DNA from: VXRN01 sp965116415
Lineage (GTDB): Bacteria; Chloroflexota; Dehalococcoidia; Lucifugimonadales; UBA1123
Direction: 5' to 3'
Assembly: GCA_965116415.1 (NCBI GenBank)
Contig: OZ220693.1
Span: forward strand, 930,001 to 994,000
Length of the DNA: 64,000 bases
A program made the position numbers and the translations under genes. Every line of letters starts with the position of its first letter. Within the stretch, counting starts at the first letter, position 1. The notes beneath the pieces are model-generated. The model did no database searches. It was given only the letters and a program-made list of their open reading frames with translations, and was not told the origin of the DNA. Positions 18,287-26,058 of the stretch are shown here, one piece after another.

Positions 18287-19564
18287 ATGTTGACCACATC
18301 AAGTACACAACAGGGCCACATCCTTGATAGTTCGCTGGCATCCGCCGGCGTCCGCAGGATCGAGTGGGCCGCAAGAGAGATGCCGGTCGTCCGGCAGATC
18401 AGGGACCGCTTCGGCTACGAAAAGCCACTGACCGGACTCCGCGTGTCAGCCTGCCTCCACGTAACGACCGAGACTGCCAACCTGATGCTGGCATTGAGAG
18501 ACGGTGGCGCGCAGATCGCGGTGTGCGCCAGCAACCCGCTTAGCACGCAGGACGACGTCGCGGCCGCACTGGTCTCCGAGTATGGCATCCCGACTTTCGC
18601 CATCAAGGGCGAAGACAGGGACACGTACTACAGTCACATCCAGTCGGCGCTGGACCACGGCCCGAATATCACGATGGACGACGGGGCTGACCTTGTCGCA
18701 GTCCTGCACACGGCCAGGACAGACAAGCTGGACGACGTGGTCGGCGGCACCGAGGAGACGACAACCGGAGTGATCCGCCTCAACAGCCTGGCGGCCTCAG
18801 GAGACCTCAAGTACCCGATCATCGCGATCAACGACGCCGACACCAAGCACTTCTTCGACAACAGGTACGGCACCGGCCAGAGCACCCTGGACGGAATCAC
18901 GCGGGCCACGAACGTGCTGTGGGCGGGCAAGAACGTCGTCATCTGCGGCTACGGCTGGTGCGGTCGTGGCGTGGCGCTTCGGGCACGCGGCATGGGCGCA
19001 CACACGATAGTGACCGAAGTAAACCCGATTCGGGCACTGGAAGCCGCCATGGACGGTCACCAGGTGATGCCGATTGCCGAGGCAGCCAAGGTAGGAGACA
19101 TCTTCATCACGCTGACCGGCGGTATGAGCGCAATAGGCCGGGAACACCTTGCCGTGATGAAGGATGGCGCGATGTTCGCCAATAGTGGGCATTTCGACGT
19201 AGAAATCGACATCAACGCCCTTGAGGAGATGTCAGACGGTAAGCAGACAATCCGCCCATTCGTGGATGAATATCTCATGGGAGACGGACGCCGCCTCTAC
19301 CTGCTCGGAGAAGGCAGGCTAATCAACCTCGCCGCGGCCGAGGGACACCCGTCCGCGGTCATGGACATGAGCTTCGCTGACCAGGCGCTTTCTCTCGAAT
19401 ATCTCGCACAGACCGCTCACACACTCTCGCCAGAGGTACACGACGTCCCAAGGGACATCGACGAAGAGGTCGGGAGGCTCAAGTTGCAGTCCATGGGTGT
19501 CCAGATCGACACACTGACGGCCGAACAGGAGCACTACCTCTCAAGCTGGGACATTGGGACATAG
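18287..19564 (+). CDS. ahcY: Adenosylhomocysteinase
   Basis: 425 residues. It hydrolyses S-adenosylhomocysteine to adenosine and homocysteine, relieving product inhibition of methyltransferases. The NAD-binding fold carries VVICGYGWCGRGVALRARGMG. The substrate domain has SACLHVTTETANL and CASNPLSTQDDVAAAL, and the middle contains NDADTKHFFDNRYGTGQS. The protein is the short form lacking the insertion of eukaryotic enzymes. AGGAGG lies only two bases before ATG 18287, so the adjacent TTG at 18290 may be the true start. Confidence 0.96.
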   Translation: MLTTSSTQQGHILDSSLASAGVRRIEWAAREMPVVRQIRDRFGYEKPLTGLRVSACLHVTTETANLMLALRDGGAQIAVCASNPLSTQDDVAAALVSEYGIPTFAIKGEDRDTYYSHIQSALDHGPNITMDDGADLVAVLHTARTDKLDDVVGGTEETTTGVIRLNSLAASGDLKYPIIAINDADTKHFFDNRYGTGQSTLDGITRATNVLWAGKNVVICGYGWCGRGVALRARGMGAHTIVTEVNPIRALEAAMDGHQVMPIAEAAKVGDIFITLTGGMSAIGREHLAVMKDGAMFANSGHFDVEIDINALEEMSDGKQTIRPFVDEYLMGDGRRLYLLGEGRLINLAAAEGHPSAVMDMSFADQALSLEYLAQTAHTLSPEVHDVPRDIDEEVGRLKLQSMGVQIDTLTAEQEHYLSSWDIGT

Positions 19565-19575
19565 CAGATTTACCC

Positions 19576-20118
19576 GTGACTTCCCCCGATGCACTCACCA
19601 CCAAGCCGACTCGGCATCAGGGGCGTGACTTGCTTGTGCGTCCCGTAGATACGGAAGCTGCCGGGCCACGGTCCGGCAATTACCCCAACTGCTTCGGCTG
19701 CGGCGCAGATAACCCTTCAGGGCTGCGCCTCGATCTGAAGCTTGAGGGAGACCTACTGACCACCGAGTTCATTCCAGAGCGGCGACACGAGGGCTGGCCG
19801 GGTTTAGTCCACGGCGGTGTGATCGCAGCGGTCCTCTATGAGGCCATGGAGAACTGGGCGTACCTGAACGGCATTACCTCCATGATGCGAGACATGGACA
19901 CCAGGCTGATAGCTCCCGCGAATATCGGAGAGCCTATCCGAGCAGTGTCCTGGCTCAAGGACCGGGACGGACGCGAGCTTTCGGTGGCGGGACGTCTGTC
20001 AGTGGTCAACAGAACAATCGCAGAGGGAACAGCATCGCTCGTTGAGCTATCCCCTCAGCAGCAACGAAGACTTGGGATTCAATCCGAACCCCGAGCTAAG
20101 ACGGCAGGAGGCATTTGA
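19576..20118 (+). CDS. Hotdog-fold (PaaI-like) thioesterase family protein
   Basis: 180 residues from a GTG. A single hotdog domain carries NCFGCGADNPSGLRLDL and LVHGGVIAAVLYEAMENWA. The HGG element and following helix are the substrate site of PaaI/4HBT thioesterases. The NCFxCGxxNPxGL segment marks a subgroup often found alone. The thioester substrate is not known, and its reason for sitting in the SAM operon is unclear. The TGA overlaps the metK ATG by one base (TGATG), indicating coupled translation. Confidence 0.8.
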   Translation: MTSPDALTTKPTRHQGRDLLVRPVDTEAAGPRSGNYPNCFGCGADNPSGLRLDLKLEGDLLTTEFIPERRHEGWPGLVHGGVIAAVLYEAMENWAYLNGITSMMRDMDTRLIAPANIGEPIRAVSWLKDRDGRELSVAGRLSVVNRTIAEGTASLVELSPQQQRRLGIQSEPRAKTAGGI

Positions 20119-21356
20119 TGGCCAACAGCTTCATGGAAAGTCCCTCATACCTATTTACATCGGAATCGGTCACCGAAGGTCACCCGGACAAGCTATGCGA
20201 CCAGATTTCCGATGCAGTCCTGGACGCCATTCTCACGGACGACCCCCAAGGGCGTGTGGCGTGCGAGACCTGCACCACGACCGGACTTGTACTCGTGATG
20301 GGTGAGATCTCGACCTCGACATATGTAGACATCCCGACAATAGTCAGGCACACGATCCGTGACGCCGGATACCAGGACTCATCATTCGGGTTCGATTACC
20401 AGTCGTGCGGAATCGCTGTTTCGGTCCACGAGCAATCGTCGGACATATCCCACGGTGTTTCGCACTCGTTAGAGACGCGACATGAACTTCCCGACAACTA
20501 CCGTGACGTCGAGACTCTTGGAGCAGGCGACCAGGGGATGATGGTCGGCTACGCGTGCAACGAGACGCCCGAACTCATGCCTATGCCGATAGCCATGTCC
20601 CACCAGCTCTGCCAGCGTATGGCGGAAGTCCGCCGGGAGCGCGACCTGCCCTATCTCAGGCCGGATGGGAAGTCCCAGGTGACCGTCGAGTACGAGTATG
20701 GCGTGCCAAAGCGCGTTCACACGGTCGTGCTGAGCGCTCAGCACAACCCCGAAGTCAGCCAATCGGTAATCGAGCGAGACCTCATAGAAACGGTGGGCAA
20801 GGAAGTGATCCCCAGCGACCTGCTGGACCGGGACACGCGGTGGGTCGTGAACCCGTCCGGACGGTTTGTGACCGGAGGCCCGGTCGGAGACTCGGGCCTG
20901 ACAGGCAGGAAGATCCTGGTCGACACGTACGGAGGCATGGCGCGGCACGGGGGCGGAGCATTCTCCGGCAAGGACCCGACCAAGGTCGACCGGTCAGCGG
21001 CATACGCGGCCCGCTACGTCGCCAAGAACGTGGTTGCCGCCGGACTGGCAGACAGGGCCGAGATCCAGGTCTCCTACGCAATCGGCGTTGCGCACCCGAT
21101 CTCGGTGTCGGCCGAGACTTTTGGAACAAACAAGGTCGCCGACAGCAAGATCAACGAGCTTATCGACAAGCACTTCGATCTTCGGCCCGGCGCGATCATT
21201 CGCGACCTCGACCTGCGCAGGCCGCTCTATACCAAGACCGCCGCGTACGGCCACTTCGGCAGACCGGAAGAGGACTTCCCCTGGGAGCGAACGGACAGAG
21301 CCGCGGCACTTAGGCGAGATGCCTTCATGAAGAACGCCGAAGACGCCGCTTCCTAG
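20118..21356 (+). CDS. metK: S-adenosylmethionine synthetase
   Basis: 412 residues. It makes SAM from methionine and ATP. FTSESVTEGHPDKLCDQISDA is the N-terminal ATP motif; GAGDQGMMVGYACNET and GGAFSGKDPTKVDRSAAYAARY are the central and C-terminal signatures. I chose ATG 20118, six bases after AGGAGG, over the TTG at 20115. It is the last gene of the SAM-riboswitch transcript, so the riboswitch closes a feedback loop on the enzyme that makes its own ligand. Confidence 0.97.
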   Translation: MANSFMESPSYLFTSESVTEGHPDKLCDQISDAVLDAILTDDPQGRVACETCTTTGLVLVMGEISTSTYVDIPTIVRHTIRDAGYQDSSFGFDYQSCGIAVSVHEQSSDISHGVSHSLETRHELPDNYRDVETLGAGDQGMMVGYACNETPELMPMPIAMSHQLCQRMAEVRRERDLPYLRPDGKSQVTVEYEYGVPKRVHTVVLSAQHNPEVSQSVIERDLIETVGKEVIPSDLLDRDTRWVVNPSGRFVTGGPVGDSGLTGRKILVDTYGGMARHGGGAFSGKDPTKVDRSAAYAARYVAKNVVAAGLADRAEIQVSYAIGVAHPISVSAETFGTNKVADSKINELIDKHFDLRPGAIIRDLDLRRPLYTKTAAYGHFGRPEEDFPWERTDRAAALRRDAFMKNAEDAAS

Positions 21357-21369
21357 GGAGTTGCAAGTC

Positions 21370-21486
21370 CCTTCTCCCCCCGTATCGAGTACGGGGCAGG
21401 CTCTGGTGGGAGAAGGTCAGGATGAGGGGGAACTGTACCCGCCTTTTCACCCTCACCTCAATCCCCTCCCGTCAAGGGAGAGGAGG
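21370..21486. repeat. Two REP-A type repeats in tandem
   Basis: Unit one (21370-21432) pairs CCTTCTCCC with GGGAGAAGG around an inner CCCCGTA-TCGAG-TACGGGG palindrome. Unit two (21443-21486) is the TTTTCACCCTCAC form. The right end of unit two, AGGAGG, also serves as the Shine-Dalgarno of the next gene. Confidence 0.8.
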
Positions 21487-21492
21487 ACAGGA

Positions 21493-22929
21493 GTGGAAGA
21501 CTGGATGGCAAACATACGCTTCGGTACGGACGGCTGGCGGGCGATTATCGCCGATGACTTCACGTTCGAGAACGTCCGCATCTGCGCACAGGGGACAGCC
21601 GACTACGTCAACGCCGCTGGGGTCGCTCCCAGGGGGTTCGTAGTCGGGTACGACACCCGATTCGGCTCCCGGCAGTTCGCCGAGGCCGTCGCTGAGGTGA
21701 TGACGGCGAACGGGGTACCCACGTACCTGTGCGACCGCGCTGCTCCAACGCCCGTCGTAAGCCACTCGCTGGTTTCGCTCACCGCGGGAGCCGGGGCTGT
21801 CATCACCGCAAGTCACAATCCAGGCGAGTGGAACGGCTTCAAGTTCAAGCCCGACTACGGCGGCAGCGCCTCCAATGAGATCGTGGAGGAACTCGAACGC
21901 TACATCGGGAACGCAGAACGTACAGGCAGCGTCCGCAGAATGGACATCCGAGAGGCTGAGATGCGCGGGCTGCTCGAGCGCTTCGACCCCAGACCTGACT
22001 ACCTCAACCACGTGGCACAGTTCGTTGACGTCGAGGCCATTCGGAATGCCGGCCTGAACGTGGCAGTCGACTCGATGTACGGCGCAGGCGCAGGCTACTT
22101 CAGCGACCTGATCTCTGGGGGAAGCACCCGTATCGTCGAGATACGGTCCGAGGTCAATCCCTCTTTCCCAGGTATGGCCCAGCCCGAGCCGATCGCGCCC
22201 AACCTGGGACCGTTGTTTGATGCGGTCGAAGACACCACTGCCGACATTGGGCTGGCCACCGACGGTGACGCCGACAGGCTTGGCGTCATCGATGATGACG
22301 GCCGTTTCATGACCACGACCGAGACATTCAGCCTCCTGTGCATGCACCTGCTAGAGGTGCTGCAGCAGTCGGGGCCGCTGGTGAAGTCGATCACGATGAG
22401 CAGTATGATCGACAAGCTGGCTGAATCTCATGACGTTGACGTAATCGAGACTCCCGTCGGCTTCAAGTATCTCGGGCCACAGATGATGGCGGTGAACGCG
22501 CTTGCCGCCGGCGAAGAGAGCGGCGGCTACGCCTTCAGGGGCAACATTCCTGAGCGGGACGGCATCCTGAGCGGCCTGCTGATGCTCGACATGGTGGTCA
22601 AGACTGGTGAAAACCCCGCCGACCTGCGGGACCAGCTATTCGAGCGGGTCGGCGCCCACGTCTACGAACGGTGGGACGTTGAGTTCGACCCCCGTCTGCG
22701 AGAGGGCGTCATGCAGAGGGTCAGTACATCTCGTCCATTCGAAATGGCGGGCATGTCCGTGGTGGGAATCGACAACCGTGACGGCGTGAAGATACTGCTC
22801 GAGGACGGCTACTGGGCGCTGATCAGGTTCTCCGGTACTGAGCCTTTGCTGAGGATATATGCCGAGGGCCCGTCCACTGGCGAGGTAGCCGCGATGCTCG
22901 GCGAGGCGAGAGCGCTTACCGGCGTTTAG
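21493..22929 (+). CDS. Phosphoglucomutase/phosphomannomutase family protein
   Basis: 478 residues from a GTG at 21493, six bases after AGGAGG; ATG 21505 is an alternative. An in-frame start at 21361 would translate REP-A repeats and is rejected. Four domain signatures are in order: FGTDGWRAI; the phosphoserine loop ITASHNPGEWNGFKFK; the metal loop ATDGDADRLGVID; the sugar loop GEESGGYAFRGNIPERDG; and the phosphate loop RFSGTEPLLRIYAEG. It interconverts hexose 1- and 6-phosphates. Whether it prefers glucose, mannose or glucosamine is not settled. It may supply GalU. Confidence 0.9.
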   Translation: MEDWMANIRFGTDGWRAIIADDFTFENVRICAQGTADYVNAAGVAPRGFVVGYDTRFGSRQFAEAVAEVMTANGVPTYLCDRAAPTPVVSHSLVSLTAGAGAVITASHNPGEWNGFKFKPDYGGSASNEIVEELERYIGNAERTGSVRRMDIREAEMRGLLERFDPRPDYLNHVAQFVDVEAIRNAGLNVAVDSMYGAGAGYFSDLISGGSTRIVEIRSEVNPSFPGMAQPEPIAPNLGPLFDAVEDTTADIGLATDGDADRLGVIDDDGRFMTTTETFSLLCMHLLEVLQQSGPLVKSITMSSMIDKLAESHDVDVIETPVGFKYLGPQMMAVNALAAGEESGGYAFRGNIPERDGILSGLLMLDMVVKTGENPADLRDQLFERVGAHVYERWDVEFDPRLREGVMQRVSTSRPFEMAGMSVVGIDNRDGVKILLEDGYWALIRFSGTEPLLRIYAEGPSTGEVAAMLGEARALTGV

Positions 22930-22955
22930 TCGAGAGGGTGGGCGTTTCGCAAGTC

Positions 22956-22982
22956 TTCATTCCGGCGAAGGCCGGAATCCAG
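22956..22982. repeat. REP-B palindromic repeat, second copy
   Basis: Same ATTCCGGC-GAAG-GCCGGAAT core as at 16884. Confidence 0.85.
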
Positions 22983-23021
22983 AGGTGCGGGAGTGGCGCC
23001 CGCTAAATTGCGATCAAGCCC

Positions 23022-23062
23022 TTTTCGCCCTCACCCCAACCCTCTCCCTCAAGGGAGAGGGG
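23022..23062. repeat. REP-A palindromic repeat
   Basis: TTTTCGCCCTCACCCCAA then CCCTCTCCC-TCAA-GGGAGAGGG. It lies between the phosphohexomutase and the polA promoter; the stem could terminate the upstream transcript. Confidence 0.8.
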
Positions 23063-23087
23063 ACTAAGTAAGGGTCTTCTTTCACCA

Positions 23088-23115
23088 TTCACTATTCCAC
23101 AGGCGGCTGTATAAT
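23088..23115 (+). promoter_or_regulatory. Predicted polA promoter
   Basis: TTCACT (23088-23093), 16 bases, TATAAT (23110-23115) preceded by TG. Transcription would begin near 23122. Confidence 0.55.
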
Positions 23116-23135
23116 CGGGCTATGTCCCCCGGAGG

Positions 23136-23150
23136 GCAGCTTATAGCTGC
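23136..23150. repeat. Recurrent hairpin element, copy 2 (polA leader, compensatory variant)
   Basis: GCAGC-TTATA-GCTGC. The outer C-G pair of the consensus is replaced by G-C on both sides, so the stem is kept. It is followed by ACATGTAAAGG, the same tail as other copies, and lies between the predicted transcription start and the polA start codon. Confidence 0.75.
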
Positions 23151-23170
23151 ACATGTAAAGGATGAGCCCG

Positions 23171-25960
23171 ATGTCCACTGCTTCGCCCCAGTTTGAGCTT
23201 GAGCGTAAACCCCTGCTGCTCCTGATGGACGGTCACGCGCTTGTTCACCGGGCCTGGCACGCTATCCGCGAGCCCCTCAACGTACGAGCCACCGGAGAAG
23301 ACGTTCGCGCCATATACGGGTTCCTGAACATCTTCCTGAAGACCCTGAACGATCGCAGTCCTACTCACATAGCGATTGCATTCGACGTTTCCGCGCCAAC
23401 GTTCAGGCACGAGCAGTACGAGGAGTACAAGGCTCACCGCCCCCCTACACCACCCGAGCTCCGACCGCAGTTCGACCGCGTCAGGGAGCTGATGAGCGCA
23501 TTTCGCGTGCCGATCTTCGAGTTGGCCGGGTTTGAGGCAGACGACGTGCTGGGGACGTTGTGCCGACAGGCGGAAGAGCAGGACATCGAGACGATTGTCC
23601 TCACAGGGGACACCGACACGTTCCAGCTGGTCTCTAACCACGTGAGCATCCTGCTGAGTCACGCGGTCGGACAGAGGACCCTGTACGACGTGGCTGCGGT
23701 ACAGGACCGGTACGACGGCCTCGGCCCCGATTACGTGGCCGAGATCAAGGCGCTTGAGGGAGACTCCTCGGACAACATACCCGGTGTACCGCGAGTGGGC
23801 CGAAAGAGAGCAATCTCGCTCCTACAGGAGTACGGCAGCATCGATGGCATCTACGAACACCTCGACGAGGTGAAACCTCCCAGTGTGAAGAAGAGTCTCA
23901 CCGAAAACCGGGAAGTCGCTAACAGGGCGAAGTTCCTGACCACGATCAAGCGAGATGTAGACCTGGACCTGGACATCGATCATGCCCGCTTCGGAGACTT
24001 CGAGAGGAAGGACGTAGTAGACCTGCTGACCTCGCTGGAGTTCTTCAGCATGATCTCCAGGATTCCTGCATCCGAGAACGACGCTGATGGTGCGCAGAGC
24101 ACCTTCGACTTCGAGCCCGATGCCCCGCCTGTCGACTACACGACTGTGGACACAGCAGAGAAGCTCGATGAGCTTCTGACTGAGATCAATACGTCCGACG
24201 GCTTCTCTTTCGATACGGAAACGACCTCACAGGACCCGATGGTCGCTAGACTGGTCGGCCTCTCGTTCTCCACTGAACCTCGAACGGGTTGGTACGTTCC
24301 GGTCGGGCACCAGGAAGGCGCTCAGCTGCCCATCGACGACGTGCTGGGCAAGATGAAGCCCATCCTCACCGACCCTGGCGTCCCGAAGACCGCTCACAAT
24401 GCCAACTACGACATGATGGTGCTGGAGAACCACGGCATCAAGGTCGAGGGGCTGGCATTCGACACAATGCTCGCCGCTCATGCGGCAGGACGCTCGTCCG
24501 TCGGACTGAAGAACCTCGCGCTGGACATGCTAGGCGAGGAGATGACTCCCATCACGGACCTGATAGGTCGCGGCCGCAACCAGAAGACGATGGACCAGGT
24601 CGACATTGCAGACGCGGCAGACTACGCCGCCGCTGACGCCGACTTCACGGAGCGCCTCAGGCGGCTGCTTGAGAAGGAAGTCGAAGGCACAGAGATTGGC
24701 GACCTTCTCCAGCGATACGAGCTGCCGCTCACGCCCGTGCTCGTCAGGATGCAGCGTGACGGCGTTGCCGTGGACGTCGACCTTCTGAAGGAGATGTCCG
24801 ATGAGCTCAAGACCGACCTCGACGACATCCGGCAGACGATGTACGAGACCGTGGGCCATGAGTTCAACCTCAACTCATCCCAGCAGCTCGGCGGCGTCCT
24901 GTTTGACGAGCTGAGGCTGCCGCCAACTCGCAAGACCAAGACAGGGTTCTCCACTGACGCCTCGTCCCTCGAGGGACTGAAGGCGCAGCTGGACACCGGA
25001 ACGCTGGACAGCGTCGATCCGAGCGCGTACGCGGTGCTGGACGACATACTGCAATTCAGGCAGCTTTCGAAGATTAAGTCCACCTACGTGGACGCGCTGC
25101 CGGGACTGGTAAATCCCGACACGGGCAGGATCCACACGAAGTACAACCAGACAGGGTCTGCCACTGGTCGGGTGTCGTCCAACGACCCGAACGTCCAGAA
25201 TATCCCGGTGCGCACAGAGCTGGGTCGCCGCGTCAGACAGGCCTTCGTGGCCCAGGACGCGCCCGAGTGGACGCTTCTGGCAGCCGACTACTCGCAAATC
25301 GAGCTCCGAGTGCTCGCGCACTTCTCCAGGGACCCATCGCTGCTGGAGGCGTTCCATAGAGGAGAGGACATTCACAGCGCGACTTCGTCACTCGTGTACG
25401 ACGTTCCTATCGAAGACGTAACCGACGAGATGAGGCGCGTCGCAAAGATCCTCAACTTCGGTGTTCTCTACGGTCTTACCGCATTCGGGATATCCCGCCA
25501 GACCGACCTGAACCCACACCAGGGCCAGGAGTTCATCGACGTGTACTTCGAGCGCTACCCCGGTATCCAGGGTTACGTGGACGAAACGGTTGAGAAGTGC
25601 AAGGGGCTCGGCTATGTGGAGACGGCCCTCGGACGGCGGCGCTACCTGCCAAACATCAACGCACGTAATTTCCCTGTGAGGCAGGCCGCTCAGCGCGCGG
25701 CCATCAACATGCCGATCCAGGGCACGGCCGCTGACATCATCAAGATCGCCATGATCGAGATCATGGACAGGATGGACGACCTCAACATGAGGTCCAAGAT
25801 GATCCTCCAGGTCCACGACGAACTGATCTTCGAGGTACCTCGGGACGAGCTTGACCAAATGTCCGAGATTGTCATGGAGCTGATGCCCTCGTCCATGACG
25901 CTGGAAGTCCCGCTGGCGGTCGAACTGAAGACAGGTGACAACTGGGGAGACTTGGAATAG
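23171..25960 (+). CDS. polA: DNA polymerase I
   Basis: 929 residues from ATG 23171 (AAAGG nine bases upstream; ATG 23162 is too close to it). Three domains are present. The N-terminal 5'-3' exonuclease has LLLMDGHALVHRAWHA and GDSSDNIPGVPRVGRK. The 3'-5' proofreading domain retains its acidic residues (FSFDTETTS, AHNANYDMMVLE, YAAADADFTE), unlike the degenerate domain of Taq polymerase. The polymerase domain has ADYSQIELRVLAHFS, RVAKILNFGVLYGLTAFG and QVHDELIFEVP. It functions in Okazaki fragment maturation and repair. It is preceded by the hairpin element and its own promoter. Confidence 0.96.
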   Translation: MSTASPQFELERKPLLLLMDGHALVHRAWHAIREPLNVRATGEDVRAIYGFLNIFLKTLNDRSPTHIAIAFDVSAPTFRHEQYEEYKAHRPPTPPELRPQFDRVRELMSAFRVPIFELAGFEADDVLGTLCRQAEEQDIETIVLTGDTDTFQLVSNHVSILLSHAVGQRTLYDVAAVQDRYDGLGPDYVAEIKALEGDSSDNIPGVPRVGRKRAISLLQEYGSIDGIYEHLDEVKPPSVKKSLTENREVANRAKFLTTIKRDVDLDLDIDHARFGDFERKDVVDLLTSLEFFSMISRIPASENDADGAQSTFDFEPDAPPVDYTTVDTAEKLDELLTEINTSDGFSFDTETTSQDPMVARLVGLSFSTEPRTGWYVPVGHQEGAQLPIDDVLGKMKPILTDPGVPKTAHNANYDMMVLENHGIKVEGLAFDTMLAAHAAGRSSVGLKNLALDMLGEEMTPITDLIGRGRNQKTMDQVDIADAADYAAADADFTERLRRLLEKEVEGTEIGDLLQRYELPLTPVLVRMQRDGVAVDVDLLKEMSDELKTDLDDIRQTMYETVGHEFNLNSSQQLGGVLFDELRLPPTRKTKTGFSTDASSLEGLKAQLDTGTLDSVDPSAYAVLDDILQFRQLSKIKSTYVDALPGLVNPDTGRIHTKYNQTGSATGRVSSNDPNVQNIPVRTELGRRVRQAFVAQDAPEWTLLAADYSQIELRVLAHFSRDPSLLEAFHRGEDIHSATSSLVYDVPIEDVTDEMRRVAKILNFGVLYGLTAFGISRQTDLNPHQGQEFIDVYFERYPGIQGYVDETVEKCKGLGYVETALGRRRYLPNINARNFPVRQAAQRAAINMPIQGTAADIIKIAMIEIMDRMDDLNMRSKMILQVHDELIFEVPRDELDQMSEIVMELMPSSMTLEVPLAVELKTGDNWGDLE

Positions 25961-25978
25961 CCCTTGCGTCCGTAATTT

Positions 25979-26040
25979 ATGTGAGTAACACTAATATATA
26001 AAGCTAGCTTTAACAGCCAGCAAACTAGTGGAACTCACAT
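25979..26040. repeat. Nested inverted repeats between polA and the surface-protein gene
   Basis: ATGTGAGT (25979-25986) pairs with ACTCACAT (26033-26040). Inside lie the perfect palindrome AAAGCTAGCTTT (26000-26011) and CTAGcTTT, which can pair with AAACTAG. The outer stem ends eight bases before GGAGG of the next gene. It could be a structured leader or a regulator site; there is no U-run, so it is not a standard terminator. Confidence 0.45.
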
Positions 26041-26058
26041 GGATTATGGAGGACAGCA

